Source: Fibrella forsythiae (lineage in GTDB: Bacteria > Bacteroidota > Bacteroidia > Cytophagales > Spirosomataceae). Taken from it: a DNA stretch of 64,000 bases. The translations under genes were made by a program, and so were the position numbers. The notes below the pieces were generated by a model. It was not told where the DNA came from. It saw only the letters and a program-made list of their open reading frames with translations, and did no database searches. The DNA lies in NCBI RefSeq assembly GCF_017353175.1, contig NZ_JAFMYW010000006.1:372001-436000 (forward strand), in the 5' to 3' direction. How positions within the stretch are numbered: the stretch's first letter is position 1; each line of letters begins with the position of its first letter. Positions 54,824 through 64,000 of this stretch are shown piece by piece.

Positions 54824-56200
54824 ATGCGTAGTTATCTTCTACTCCCGATACTGGCATTGCTGGCGGCCTGTGCTCCGCAGAAGCCACAATTTCCTATGCC
54901 CGACCGGTCGGCAACGGCGCAGCAACCGGCACGTACCCGGACTATTTCGTCAGATCCAACGCCGTCGCGCACCAACACCAGTTCACGCCCGGCCCCATCC
55001 ACCTCTGTAGGCGCAGCGCCAACTGCTCCGGAACAGGCTAACAGCGAATGGGCCGTTTCTTCGATAAAAGGGAAGTTTCTGGACATTGACACTTCGGCCG
55101 TCCGGATTTATCTGAGCATCACCACCACACAGCCCAACGGGCAACCAATGTCGGTGGAGACATTCCGGGAGCGGTTCATTGTCAACTACGTGATGTACCC
55201 CGATTATAATAACCGTGAACGGCTGGGCTATGGTAACATTCCGATTACGCCTGAATCGATTCAGAAGATCGATGATCGGCTGATGCTCACGTTCACGCTG
55301 AACCGCCCGAAAGGTGCTACCAACGCGATTCTCCTGACTGAAATTTCGGAAACGGGAACGGGCAAGAAATCACTAAACGACCTCCCACTTCGTTTCAAAC
55401 CAACCAAACTGACAGACCAGTACGCTGTTTTCGACGCAACAGGTCGACTGCCGCAATTGCGTAACTTTGTGCAGGCGAAAGATACCTTTATGATTCGTGA
55501 TGTGCCGGGCACAAAGAAGAATCTGTACGTTTACCGATATAAACATGAGTTCGATCCGGCCCTGCCGCCAATGACCGCCACGCAGCGCCCGGCCCCTCGT
55601 ACGCTAAACATCGATACTACGATGGTTGTGTCGACGAATGAACCAATTCGGCTTCCCGGTGAAGGGCTGTATTATTTCGTTGCTGATACAACTGATCAGT
55701 TTGGTCTGGGCCTGATGGCTACCGACGCCCGGTACCCAAAGATGACCAGGCCCGAACGGCTCGTGAAGCCGTTGCTATACATGAGTACGGGTACGGAAAT
55801 TGCCGAGTTGAACAATACGAAAGAGGCCAAGAAAGCCTTGGACCGGTATTGGCTGTCACTTATGGCCGGCAACGAGGAAGTAGCTAAACAGGCCATACGG
55901 GCCTATTATAACCGAGTAGAAGATGCCAATCAGTTATTCACTACCTATAAAGAGGGCTGGAAAACAGATAAGGGCATGATCTTTATCATTCTGGGTTCGC
56001 CCGACCGGGTGCAGCGAAGCCGCGACCGGGAGGTGTGGGTCTACAACCGGCGGAATAACCTGTCGGAAGTAAATTTTACCTTTAATAGAAAGCAAAATCA
56101 ATTTGTCGAGGACCATTATGAACTGGTGCGCTACAGCGAATATCAGCCCATTTGGTACCCAATAGTAGAAGCATGGAGAACCGGCGCAATTCGCGAGTAA
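54824..56200 (+). CDS. GWxTD domain-containing lipoprotein
   Basis: 458 aa. Lipoprotein signal ending LLAAC, a Ser/Thr/Pro/Arg-rich linker (about 20-75), then beta-rich sequence and the C-terminal GWxTD domain with YKEGWKTDKGMIFIILGSPD around residues 380-400. GWxTD proteins are abundant in Bacteroidota and Acidobacteria, function unknown. rlmB starts 28 bp before its end in another frame. Confidence 0.9.
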   Translation: MRSYLLLPILALLAACAPQKPQFPMPDRSATAQQPARTRTISSDPTPSRTNTSSRPAPSTSVGAAPTAPEQANSEWAVSSIKGKFLDIDTSAVRIYLSITTTQPNGQPMSVETFRERFIVNYVMYPDYNNRERLGYGNIPITPESIQKIDDRLMLTFTLNRPKGATNAILLTEISETGTGKKSLNDLPLRFKPTKLTDQYAVFDATGRLPQLRNFVQAKDTFMIRDVPGTKKNLYVYRYKHEFDPALPPMTATQRPAPRTLNIDTTMVVSTNEPIRLPGEGLYYFVADTTDQFGLGLMATDARYPKMTRPERLVKPLLYMSTGTEIAELNNTKEAKKALDRYWLSLMAGNEEVAKQAIRAYYNRVEDANQLFTTYKEGWKTDKGMIFIILGSPDRVQRSRDREVWVYNRRNNLSEVNFTFNRKQNQFVEDHYELVRYSEYQPIWYPIVEAWRTGAIRE

Positions 56201-57354
56201 ATACAGATACCAATCGTTCTGACGAGTCGTTTGATGACGGCCGCCCCCGCGATTTTACCCGGTCAGACGAGACCCGGTCAGACGATCCTGAACGTTCACA
56301 GTCACCCGTAGGCCGTTCACGCCCGGCCTCTAACCAGGACGTACCTGAGCGAAGCCCGTCTGAGCGCAAGCCATTTACTAATCGTCCCTCAGCATCAGAT
56401 CGGCCGTCTGGCCGGTCGTTCGATCGCCGCCGCGAAGAAGGTCGTGGCCCATACAGTAAACCAGCCCGCGACGAGTCGGAGGATCATACAACAGCAGAAC
56501 GCCCAACATCTGACCGGCCGTCGGAGGGATCACGTTCGTCGGGTGGCGGTCGTCCGTCGGGCGGGCGGCCACCTCGTTCGGGTAGTTATGATAAGCCTCG
56601 TCCTGAGTTCCGTCCGGAATCAGACGAAATGGTTTATGGTATTCAGTCGGTGATCGAGACGTTACGGTCTGGTCAGCAGATTGATAAGCTGTACATGGAG
56701 AAGGAATTGAGCAACCCTGATATTCAGACGCTTGCGTTCCAGAACCGGGTTACCATTCAGCGTGTACCGGTCGAGAAACTCGATCGCCTGACGCGTAAGA
56801 ATCACCAGGGAGTTGTATGCCTGGTAGCAGCCGTTCAGTACGTAAAGCTGTCGAATGTAATGGCCGACGTTCACGAACGTGGCGAGGTGCCGTTCCTGCT
56901 CCTGCTCGACCGTATTACTGATGTTCGGAACTTCGGCGCCATCGCCCGAACGGCCGAATGTGCTGGGGTGCAGTGCATCGTTATTCCGGGTAAAGGCTCG
57001 GCCGCCATTAATTCCGACGCCATGAAAACATCGTCGGGAGCATTAAACCACATCTCGGTCTGCCGGGAATTTGATCTGGTCGACACTGTCAAATTCCTGC
57101 AAAAGTCTGGAGTTCAGGTGATTGCCTGTACCGAGAAATCGCACCGTGATCTGTACGCCAAAACAACCGAGTTGCAGGGGCCACTTGCCATAGTGATGGG
57201 TTCAGAAGATGACGGCATATCTCCCGAAATCCTGCGTGCCGTTGATAACCACGTAAAAATTCCCCTTCTCGGCGAAGTGGGCTCTCTGAACGTATCGGTG
57301 GCTACAGGTGTGGTGCTGTACGAGGTAGTCCGCCAACGGGCACTGGAAGCCTAG
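56173..57354 (+). CDS. rlmB: 23S rRNA (guanosine-2'-O-)-methyltransferase RlmB-like, long disordered N-terminus
   Basis: 393 aa of the TrmH/SPOUT family that methylates G2251 in 23S rRNA. The substrate-binding domain (about 155-225) starts EMVYGIQSVIETLRSGQ. The SPOUT knot (about 240-390) shows LDRITDVRNFGAIARTAECAG, KTSSGALNHISV, VMGSEDDGIS and LNVSVATGVVLYE. The first 150 residues are Arg/Ser/Asp/Gly/Pro-rich with repeats of SDRP-like words and have no expected fold. ATG 56173 overlaps the upstream gene by 28 bp, indicating coupling. A terminator follows. Confidence 0.9.
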   Translation: MENRRNSRVNTDTNRSDESFDDGRPRDFTRSDETRSDDPERSQSPVGRSRPASNQDVPERSPSERKPFTNRPSASDRPSGRSFDRRREEGRGPYSKPARDESEDHTTAERPTSDRPSEGSRSSGGGRPSGGRPPRSGSYDKPRPEFRPESDEMVYGIQSVIETLRSGQQIDKLYMEKELSNPDIQTLAFQNRVTIQRVPVEKLDRLTRKNHQGVVCLVAAVQYVKLSNVMADVHERGEVPFLLLLDRITDVRNFGAIARTAECAGVQCIVIPGKGSAAINSDAMKTSSGALNHISVCREFDLVDTVKFLQKSGVQVIACTEKSHRDLYAKTTELQGPLAIVMGSEDDGISPEILRAVDNHVKIPLLGEVGSLNVSVATGVVLYEVVRQRALEA

Positions 57355-57385
57355 GCAACGTACCTGAGGCAATAAACCGCTGACT

Positions 57386-57420
57386 AAAAAGCGCGACTGT
57401 AATAAACGGTCGCGCTTTTT
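57386..57420 (+). terminator. Rho-independent terminator after rlmB
   Basis: 12-bp perfect stem (57386-57397 with 57409-57420), 11-nt loop; the right arm ends in five T, giving the U-tract. Confidence 0.85.
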
Positions 57421-57590
57421 AGGTTCTGAACCGGTCATCAGCAGCTATTATTGACCTTACCGAATCTGGCACGACCGTTATTCCGGGCTGAATTTGGGCT
57501 ATGTGCCTACGTAAAACCGTATCAGTAGTCCAGCCTTTTGTATAAGTCGCGGGGTCTGTCGGCGCCGCACCTTTGCCTTATCAATCAACA

Positions 57591-58243
57591 ATGGCAAAGA
57601 CGGTCTTCATTACCGGCGCATCCCGTGGATCCGGAAAATATGGGCAACTGTTTTCCTGAAACGGGGCGACAATGTAGCCGTTACCGCCCGCAACCTGTCC
57701 GATCTGGTACAGGAATTTGGTGACCGGGTGTTACCGGTGCAGCCAGATGGGCGTCAATTTCTTCGGTCCGCTTTGGGCCACTCAGGCGATGCTGCCGTAC
57801 ATGAGAGCCCAGCAAAGCGGTCACATAATTTCAGGTGTCTAGTGTGTTGAGCTTATTCACACTGCCGACACTGGGCCTGTACAATGCCTCTAAATTCGCC
57901 GTTGAGGGGCTCACCGAAACGCTGGCCACTGAAGTTCATGTGTCCCCTGATCGAGCCGAATAGGTATGAAACAGAGTGGGTTAGCAATTCGGCCAGTCAC
58001 GCGCAGAATCTGGATGCATACGATGACCTGAAAGCGGCGGTTCGCAACGGTGACAACCTGGATCATTATGGGGTGCCGACGGCTACGGTCAACGCTGTCA
58101 TGAAATTGGTTGACTACTCACAACCACTACTTTGACTTATCTTGGGAAAAATTGGTTATCCAACCGTGAGGGCCGTCTATGAACAGCGGCTGGCAACCTG
58201 GGACACCTGGGAAGAGGTGAGCCGGGAAGCGCATGAAAAATAA
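57591..58243 (+). pseudogene. Decayed short-chain dehydrogenase
   Basis: Pieces of an SDR in different frames: MAKTVFITGASRG at 57591, then a shifted frame reading WATVFLKRGDNVAVTARNL, then after a gap MGVNFFGPLWATQAMLPY in another frame, the catalytic LYNASKFAVEGLTETLA, and a typical end near AVYEQRLATWDTWEEVS, with TAA at 58241. The segment with the NNAG motif is deleted (about 50-60 residues missing), and several frameshifts and stops are present. It sits 20 bp before an intact oxidoreductase on the same strand, suggesting a former operon. Confidence 0.85.
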
Positions 58244-58263
58244 CACATATACGTAAATCAGTC

Positions 58264-59277
58264 ATGAAAGCAGTAGGTTTCAGAACATCACTCCCCATTG
58301 CAAACGCAGCAAGTTTTATCGACATCGACATTGACAAACCCATTCCGGCGGCCCACGACTTGCTGGTGAAGGTCAGTGCTGTATCGGTTAACCCGGTCGA
58401 TTTTAAGATCAGGCAGAACTCAGCAAAGGACACGGTGCTGGAACAACCCAAAATCATTGGCTGGGATGCTGTGGGTGTGGTAGAAGCGGTAGGGAATGCC
58501 GTCACGCTCTTCAACGTGGGCGATCTGGTCTATTATGCGGGCGACATTACCAGGCCGGGCAGCAACGCCGAATACCAGGTAATCGACGAGCGCATTGTGG
58601 GCCGTAAGCCAGGTACGTTATCTGATGAAGCCGCCGCTGCCATGCCGCTGACTGCTCTGACTGCCTGGGAAATCCTGTTCGACCGCATGCGGCTTTCACC
58701 CGAGCGTGATCGAAACAAAACCCTGCTGATTATCGGTGGAGCTGGTGGTGTGGGATCTATTGCTATTCAGTTGGCCAAAACTCTGCTGGGGTTGCACGTA
58801 ATTGCCACCGCCTCGCGCCCCGAAACCATCGACTGGTGCAAAAAAATGGGCGCCGATCTGGTTGTCAATCACCGAAACCTCGTTGACGAAGTTCGGAACG
58901 CCGGTTTCCAGCAGGTAGACTACATCGTCGACTTTGTGGATACCAACGCTTATTGGGATGCCATGGCCGAGCTAATCAAACCGCAGGGACACATCGCTTC
59001 CATCACCGGCAGTGCTGCGCCTGTCGTGCTGAATAAGCTCAAAAACAAAAGCGTCAGCTTTTCATGGGAGTTCATGTATACGCGCTCAACCTTCCAGACC
59101 GATGATATGATCGAACAGCACCATATTCTGAACCGGGTAGCCGACTTGCTCGATGAGGGCGTCCTGGAAACGACGCTGACTCAAACCCTGCATGGCCTCA
59201 AGGCAGATACCCTGAAACAGGCGCACGCACAGCTAGAATCGGGCACGACGATCGGTAAACTGGTTATCACCTTCTGA
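58264..59277 (+). CDS. Medium-chain zinc-type alcohol dehydrogenase family protein (quinone-reductase-like)
   Basis: 337 aa, MDR superfamily, NADPH-dependent. The GroES-like N-terminal domain (AHDLLVKVSAVSVNPVDFKIR) and the Rossmann domain with IIGGAGGVGSIAIQLAKTL are intact; the catalytic zinc cysteine/histidine set is absent, as in quinone oxidoreductases of the ZTA1/YhfP type. Substrate unknown. It lies between a decayed SDR and a decayed AraC-family regulator that may once have controlled it. It carries one ACGTACCTG word. Confidence 0.87.
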   Translation: MKAVGFRTSLPIANAASFIDIDIDKPIPAAHDLLVKVSAVSVNPVDFKIRQNSAKDTVLEQPKIIGWDAVGVVEAVGNAVTLFNVGDLVYYAGDITRPGSNAEYQVIDERIVGRKPGTLSDEAAAAMPLTALTAWEILFDRMRLSPERDRNKTLLIIGGAGGVGSIAIQLAKTLLGLHVIATASRPETIDWCKKMGADLVVNHRNLVDEVRNAGFQQVDYIVDFVDTNAYWDAMAELIKPQGHIASITGSAAPVVLNKLKNKSVSFSWEFMYTRSTFQTDDMIEQHHILNRVADLLDEGVLETTLTQTLHGLKADTLKQAHAQLESGTTIGKLVITF

Positions 59278-59303
59278 TCACGGATCGAATCAATCACTAA
59301 AAG

Positions 59304-59819
59304 TCCCTCTCGGAGCTGCATTAGCAAAGCGATTTTCCACCGCTCGAACACCCCCTGCTGAATCTGACGACGTGCAAGGAACTGATGCCATACTCGGTAG
59401 GGAAAACCCGATTTACGGGCGATTTTCATATGATTGCTCTGAAAAAGATCAAATCGGGCTATGTGCTGTATGGCAAAACCAAGTACGACCACGACAGTGG
59501 GTTGATGGTGTTTGTGAAACTCAGGCAGATCATCGCGATGAGCAATGTGCAGGTTGCCGTCAAGGGATTCCTGATTTTCTTTCACGAAGAGTACCCGTCG
59601 CCGTTGGAAGAGAAAATCATGTGGGATTCCTACGACAAAGTATGAACCGGGTACGACAACAATCAGGATGAGTTTAGGCGGGATATTATCCTGACACACA
59701 TTGATTCGATCCTGACGTATCCGGAGCGGTTTTATAAGCGGCAGTTCGTGAATCGACGTACCCAGCCATCGGTAGCTTATAGAGCTATCCATTATCTTAC
59801 ACAAAAAAGGCGGACCTGA
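59304..59819 (+). pseudogene. Decayed AraC-family transcriptional regulator
   Basis: The frame reads SLSELH, then a TAG, then DFPPLEHPLLNL, FTGDFHMIALKKIKSGYVLY, GKTKYDHDSGLMVFVKLRQ and FHEEYPS, then a stop (TGA at 59643-59645). It continues in frame as DNNQDEFRRDIILTHIDSIL and YPERFYKRQFVNR. This is the sensor and linker region of Bacteroidota AraC regulators of oxidoreductase genes, including the QFVNR helix just before the DNA-binding domain. The usual start and the two C-terminal HTH motifs are missing. Its 3' end runs into the clpB terminator. Confidence 0.85.
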
Positions 59820-59838
59820 TGGCCCACCTTTTTTGTGT
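59799..59838 (-). terminator. Terminator of clpB
   Basis: On the minus strand a 15-bp stem with one G-U pair (59838-59824 with 59813-59799) and a 10-nt loop; the distal arm ends with a run of T (CCTTTTTTGTGT). It lies 14 nt past the clpB stop. Confidence 0.75.
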
Positions 59839-59851
59839 CTTTTTAGGTACG

Positions 59852-62500
59852 TTAATCCAACACGGGAACGACCTTATCGAGGTTATAGAAGATGATATCT
59901 TCCTGCCCATTTTCGTCTTCGTTCAGCATCATGCCGACGATGGCGTTTTTCTGAATTCGGCCCGACAAAATCTCTTTCGACAGCGCATTCAGAATCCGGC
60001 GTTGCATTACCCGTTTTAACGGACGCGCACCAAACACGGGGTCGTAACCTTCGCGGGCAATGAAGTCGAGCACTTCATTGTCGGCTTCGAGTACCATGCC
60101 CTGTTCGGCCAGGCGGTGCTGAATCTGCCTGAACTGGATATCCATGATCTTGCGGATCTCGCGCTTGGTCAGCGGCTGGAACATCACCAGTTCATCAATC
60201 CGGTTCAGGAATTCGGGGCGAACGGTTTGTTTCAGCAGTTCGAACACCTCCTCCTTCGTCTTCTCAATCACGGCTTCCCGGTTGCTGGTGTCCATATCAC
60301 TAAACCGCTCCCGAATAATCTGCGAACCAATGTTCGACGTCATGATGATGATCGTATTCTTGAAGTTGGCTACGCGGCCTTTGTTATCAGTCAGGCGGCC
60401 ATCATCGAGCACCTGCAACAGAATGTTGAACACGTCCGGGTGCGCCTTTTCAATTTCGTCGAGCAGGATAACGCTGTACGGTTTCCGGCGAACGGCTTCG
60501 GTCAACTGACCACCTTCATCGTACCCAACGTACCCGGGAGGCGCGCCAATCAGCCGGCTTACGGCGTGGCGTTCCTGGTATTCGCTCATATCGATACGAA
60601 CCAGCGCGTTCTCATCATTGAACAGGAAATCGGCCAGGGCGCGGGCCAGTTCAGTTTTACCGACACCCGTAGTACCCAGGAAAATAAACGAACCGATCGG
60701 CCGTTTGGGGTCCTGCATACCGGCGCGGCTCCGACGAACGGCATCGGCCACCACCTCAATTGCCTCTTCCTGACCAGCGACGCGTTTGCCCAGTTCAGCT
60801 TCAAGGAACAGCAGTTTATCGCGCTCCGACTGCACCATGCGGCTCATCGGAATACCCGTCCATTTGGCCACTACCTCGGCAATGTCTTCGGCGTTGACCT
60901 CTTCCTGCATCATCCGGTCGGAGCCATCAGCCTTATCAGCCGATTGCGACGCGTTTAATTTGGCTTCCAGTTCAGGAATACGTCCGTAGCGGATTTCGGC
61001 TACTTTGCCATACTCACCGGCGCGTTCAGCCTGCTCGGCTTCAAAACGCAGCTGATCGAGTTGCTCCTTCGCTGTGCGGCTTTCGTTAACCGAGGCTTTT
61101 TCGGTCTCCCATTTGGCCCGCAGTTCGTTGCGCTCGTCGCTGAGGTCGGCAATCTGCTTGTTCAATACGGTTTCTTTGTCCCGGTCATTTTCGCGGCGAA
61201 TGGCTTCACGCTCAATTTCCAGCTGCATAATCCGGCGGTTCAGTTCGTCGAGTTCTTCGGGAACTGAATCCATCTCCAAACGGAGTTTCGCGGCTGCTTC
61301 GTCCATCAAATCAATGGCCTTGTCGGGCAGGAAACGGTCGCTGATGTACCGGTTCGATAGCTCAACGGCAGCAATCACGGCGTCGTCTTTGATACGTACC
61401 CCGTGGTGGAGTTCGTACTTGTCTTTGATACCCCGCAGAATCGAAATGGCGTCGGCTACGTCGGGTTCATCGACAATGACAGCCTGGAAGCGGCGCTCCA
61501 GGGCCTTATCTTTTTCAATATATTTCTGATACTCTTTGAGCGTAGTGGCACCAATAGCGTGCAATTCGCCACGGGCCAGAGCCGGTTTCAGCAGGTTGGC
61601 TGCATCCATGGCCCCTTCGCCGCCGCTGCCAGCGCCCACAAGCGTATGAATCTCGTCGATAAACAGGATGATCTCCCCTTCCGAATCGGTTACTTCCTTG
61701 ATCACCGATTTAAGGCGTTCTTCAAATTCCCCTTTGTACTTGGCACCGGCCACGAGCAAACCCATATCGAGCGATACGATGATCTTCGATTTCAGGTTCT
61801 CAGGTACGTCACCCTGTACAATCCGCTGGGCCAGGCCTTCCACGATGGCTGTCTTACCAACGCCGGGTTCACCCAGCAGGATCGGGTTATTTTTCGTTCG
61901 GCGGCTCAGGATCTGAAGCACCCGCCGAATTTCTTCATCACGGCCAATGACCGGGTCAATTTTGCCCGCGCTGGCCCGTTCGTTGAGGTTTATGCTGTAG
62001 CGTTCCAGAGACTGGTAGGTCGCTTCTGCGTTTTGATTTTTCACAGGATTATTTTTACCCCGAAGGGCTTTAATAGCGTCTTTCAGCGTTTTTTCAGAGA
62101 AACCAACGTCTTTCAGCAATTGGGCTACGGCGTCTTTTCCGCCAACAAGCCCCAGTAACATCAGTTCAACACTGACGTAATCGTCGCCAAATCCTTTCAA
62201 AAAACCGGTTGAGCGTTGCAGGGCAGCATTAAGGTCACCGCCCAGATAAATTCCCTGTTGTGCATCGCCGCTCACGACCACTTTGGGGTAACCGGATACA
62301 ATGGCGTTCAGTGCCAGATTTAACCGGCTCACGTCGGTACCCACGGTTTTGGCCAGATAGCCAACCGTATTTGGATCTTCGTCAAGGATGGCTTTCAACA
62401 CATGACCGGTTTCTACGGCCTGTTGCTGATTACCCTGCGCAATCTGGGCCGCCTGCTGCACGACCTCCTGCGCTTTTATGGTGTAATTTTTAAAGTCCAT
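59852..62500 (-). CDS. clpB: ATP-dependent chaperone ClpB
   Basis: Disaggregase working with DnaK. 882 aa, slightly longer than E. coli ClpB. Order: N domain (about 1-150), first AAA+ (about 165-400, [15 protein letters not shown] and [13 protein letters not shown]), coiled-coil middle domain (about 400-540, the feature that separates ClpB from ClpA/ClpC), second AAA+ (about 560-780, [31 protein letters not shown]), and a C-terminal D2-small domain. Both Walker sites look intact. No obvious heat-shock promoter was identified upstream of 62500. Confidence 0.96.
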   Translation of the reverse strand: MDFKNYTIKAQEVVQQAAQIAQGNQQQAVETGHVLKAILDEDPNTVGYLAKTVGTDVSRLNLALNAIVSGYPKVVVSGDAQQGIYLGGDLNAALQRSTGFLKGFGDDYVSVELMLLGLVGGKDAVAQLLKDVGFSEKTLKDAIKALRGKNNPVKNQNAEATYQSLERYSINLNERASAGKIDPVIGRDEEIRRVLQILSRRTKNNPILLGEPGVGKTAIVEGLAQRIVQGDVPENLKSKIIVSLDMGLLVAGAKYKGEFEERLKSVIKEVTDSEGEIILFIDEIHTLVGAGSGGEGAMDAANLLKPALARGELHAIGATTLKEYQKYIEKDKALERRFQAVIVDEPDVADAISILRGIKDKYELHHGVRIKDDAVIAAVELSNRYISDRFLPDKAIDLMDEAAAKLRLEMDSVPEELDELNRRIMQLEIEREAIRRENDRDKETVLNKQIADLSDERNELRAKWETEKASVNESRTAKEQLDQLRFEAEQAERAGEYGKVAEIRYGRIPELEAKLNASQSADKADGSDRMMQEEVNAEDIAEVVAKWTGIPMSRMVQSERDKLLFLEAELGKRVAGQEEAIEVVADAVRRSRAGMQDPKRPIGSFIFLGTTGVGKTELARALADFLFNDENALVRIDMSEYQERHAVSRLIGAPPGYVGYDEGGQLTEAVRRKPYSVILLDEIEKAHPDVFNILLQVLDDGRLTDNKGRVANFKNTIIIMTSNIGSQIIRERFSDMDTSNREAVIEKTKEEVFELLKQTVRPEFLNRIDELVMFQPLTKREIRKIMDIQFRQIQHRLAEQGMVLEADNEVLDFIAREGYDPVFGARPLKRVMQRRILNALSKEILSGRIQKNAIVGMMLNEDENGQEDIIFYNLDKVVPVLD

Positions 62501-62930
62501 GGTTTAGTAGGATGCTGTTATGTACTACTAAACAAATCTCAAGCCGAGCTGTTTTTTCGGCCAAAATGGCGGTTATTTGCCCGTTTCTCATCGCTTTTAG
62601 GACAAAATGGCAACAGGCTACATAGTTAATTTGTTGGATTACGTCAATGAGGTGATTTATCTCATTGAACTAGAAATTGAATAGCAATTGCGTTTTAACC
62701 TTTGCCAGTTTACTATGTAGGGGATACGAGTCGCCAACCCCGTTAGGGGTTTTCTGTCGATAGGAGAATGTGCACTCCCTACATTTCTGAGCACCGTAGG
62801 TGCGACCAATTAACAAGCTAGACGGCCAGGTCGCCTCTGGCAGGGCTATTAGGTATATCCTGCTAAATCGTGCTATTAACAGGATACCCCTACCGGGGTT
62901 GTTTGTTGCCATTCTGGTTGGGCTACCCGC
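62501..62930. other. Region between clpB and the transposase, no protein gene
   Basis: 430 bp with no credible coding frame. It holds the clpB 5' region and a set of short GC hairpins (62736-62899) listed separately. Confidence 0.5.
62736..62899. repeat. Cluster of short REP-like hairpins near the IS200-like gene
   Basis: Four small stems: 62736-62751 (AACCCC / GGGGTT, 4-nt loop), 62791-62803 (GCACC-GTA-GGTGC), 62856-62886 (7-bp stem TATCCTG / CAGGATA, 17-nt loop) and 62886-62899 (ACCCC / GGGGT, 4-nt loop). They lie just downstream (on the minus strand) of the transposase 3' end. IS200/IS605-type elements have hairpin ends, and their domesticated relatives act on REP palindromes, so a link is plausible but unproved. 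Confidence 0.5.
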
Positions 62931-63404
62931 TTAATCGTCACTGCCATCATCATAGAACTCAAATACGTACCTGGAATTATAAGGCACGTCGAAACGATCT
63001 AAAAACGCAAGATACTCTTCCCGAAACGTACGTTTACGGTGGTGGTCTTCCTGATTCAACACATACTGAATCAGCCGCTTAACCTGAGACTGGCTGTATG
63101 TAAATACGCCATATCCTTCTTGCTATTCAAATTTTTTACACCAGTTCTTTTCTTTTATAAACCCCGAAAAGCATGCTTTTACGTCCCGCACCAAATCTGC
63201 AATAGTATGTGTCGGATTGAAGCCAACAAATAAATGAACGTGGTCACGCATGCAATAAATAGCCAACGTTTTGGCCTTCCACTTCTTAACAACACCAGTT
63301 ATATACGCATGAAGTTCGTCCTGATACTCCCTACGAATTAGGTTCTGACGACTTTTTACGGCAAAAACGATCTGGACGTATAGCTGGGTGTATATGTTTG
63401 GCAT
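62931..63404 (-). pseudogene. IS200-like Y1 (HUH) transposase interrupted by one amber codon
   Basis: The frame starts MPNIYTQLYVQIVFAVKSRQ at 63404 and carries the HUH motif in RDHVHLFVGFNPTH. It stops at TAG 63123-63125 after CKKFE, then continues in the same frame as QEGYGVFTYSQSQ, IQYVLNQEDHHRKRTF (catalytic tyrosine in YVLNQ) to TAA at 62931-62933. The IS200 family has tryptophan at the stop position (FEWQEGYG), so a single TGG-to-TAG change explains it. Otherwise full length (158 codons). ATG 63404 fits the family start. Confidence 0.85.
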
Positions 63405-63473
63405 CGTAGTGAAGGAGTTAAGGTTGACTAACATATAAGAAAGTATACCATACACCTACAACGTACCTGAATC

Positions 63474-63518
63474 TGCAAAAACAAACGCCGCCCCCAAGGA
63501 CATGGAGAACGGCGTTTG
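63474..63518 (-). terminator. Rho-independent terminator of the LEA-type gene
   Basis: On the minus strand a 9-bp perfect stem (63518-63510 with 63490-63482) with a 19-nt loop, followed by five T (63481-63477). It lies about 45 nt past the stop at 63564. Confidence 0.85.
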
Positions 63519-63563
63519 CTTACTGCCTATAAGGCGTATAGGGCCTAAAAAAGGCTTGTATGC

Positions 63564-64000
63564 TCATCCACCAACCAACATTTTACCCGTCAGCTCCTGT
63601 TCAATTGTAATGTAGCCGGGGTAGTTTACGGCCTTGTTGAACATATCGATCGTGGGTTTGATCTTGATGGTCACTTTCGTTGGCGTACTGCCCTGCTCGC
63701 CACTGAGGTTACGGAACACGTTTGTGAACGCATCGCGGGTGGTGGGGTCGGTCAGCAAGTCATAAGCGTTCGTTTTCAGATGTACGGGCACTACCGTTTT
63801 ACCACCGGCAGATGGCACTTCGATTCGCTGGTTGATGAAACCCTGTGCCAGCTCTTTACCGGCCAGTAACACCTTGTATTCCAATTGGTTCAACGCAGCC
63901 AGTTTAGTTGTCGGGTTGGTAATTTCCAGATTGATCTTTGCGCCGAACGGGATATTGCGCGTGAGCAGACCCGCCGCCAGACGTGGGTACTTGATGGGGT
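63564..64000 (-). CDS. LEA type 2 / WHy-domain family protein (partial)
   Basis: The C-terminal 144 residues of a gene that runs off the right edge; the frame is open from base 64000 to the stop at 63564. Seen: a beta-sandwich pattern with GAKINLEITNPTTKLAAL, LEYKVLLAGKELAQGFIN and IEVPSAGGKTVVPVHL, typical of LEA14/WHy-domain proteins, which are linked to desiccation or stress tolerance in plants and bacteria. Whether it has a signal peptide is unknown because the N-terminus is missing. An in-frame TTG at 63893 is not the real start. Confidence 0.75.
   Translation of the reverse strand, partial: PIKYPRLAAGLLTRNIPFGAKINLEITNPTTKLAALNQLEYKVLLAGKELAQGFINQRIEVPSAGGKTVVPVHLKTNAYDLLTDPTTRDAFTNVFRNLSGEQGSTPTKVTIKIKPTIDMFNKAVNYPGYITIEQELTGKMLVGG

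Noticed and set aside
62870-63082. Small plus-strand protein next to the transposase
   Set aside because: Its sequence is the complement of the transposase C-terminal region beyond the amber codon, which explains the open frame.

Overview
The window reads as a stretch of bacterial chromosome from a Bacteroidota, most likely a Cytophagales/Spirosomataceae (Spirosoma-like) species. The inference rests on the recurrent TAnnTTTG -7 promoter element of this phylum, a TonB-dependent outer-membrane receptor with an N-terminal carboxypeptidase-like domain, GWxTD, DUF3098 and DUF721 proteins, a fur-purA pair, tig near clpP, a one-gene SerB-SerA fusion, and large hybrid histidine kinases with GAF and CHASE3 modules. 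No prophage, CRISPR array, rRNA operon or replication origin was seen. The only mobile element is one IS200-like transposase with an internal stop codon.

Layout: 1-5.1 kb holds a partial DoxX-like gene, aroK, a surface-glycan trio (GT2, polysaccharide deacetylase, GT87-like) and a converging DUF721/metallopeptidase pair. 5.3-13.1 kb carries the TonB-type receptor, a LolA-like periplasmic protein, a renalase-like oxidoreductase, a CvfB-like S1 protein, Sua5 and a serine hydrolase. 13.2-17.3 kb is an envelope and housekeeping run (ftsX, DUF3098, uppP, truB, ribF). 17.4-25.4 kb is on the minus strand: a GT35 phosphorylase-like gene, an SDR, a small outer-membrane barrel, serC, serB-serA and a YheT hydrolase. 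26.3-33.3 kb is a signalling cluster (two hybrid kinases, a lone receiver, CheR, CheB). 33.4-36.6 kb has GH30, NlpC/P60 and rhomboid genes. 37-43.7 kb has metY-metX, clpP, an HTH regulator, tig, tRNA-Leu(UAG) and GH76. 44-57.4 kb has the (p)ppGpp synthetase/hydrolase, fur, purA, a DUF892 protein, GT2, a deacetylase lipoprotein, a methyltransferase, YgiQ, GWxTD and rlmB. 57.5-59.8 kb is a decaying oxidoreductase/AraC-regulator module. 59.8-64 kb has clpB, short hairpins, the broken transposase and a partial LEA-type gene.

Two genome-level patterns stand out. First, the 9-mer ACGTACCTG (or its complement) occurs at least 42 times by eye in 64 kb, against about 0.5 expected for equal base use. 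It is found on both strands, in all three codon frames and between genes, like a dispersed DNA word such as HIP1 or a DNA-uptake sequence. Second, many genes end in very long, often perfect inverted repeats (stems of 13-47 bp, no U-tract) that start at or within a few bases of the stop codon, while other genes carry ordinary U-tract terminators. Some of these hairpins share core words, and their arms show tandem or slipped repeats.

The most coherent metabolic unit is serine biosynthesis: all three steps are encoded by two adjacent genes. Methionine synthesis (metY-metX) is a second unit. The GT35 gene appears to lack the PLP-binding lysine. All functional calls come from reading motifs in the translated sequence; no database search was possible.
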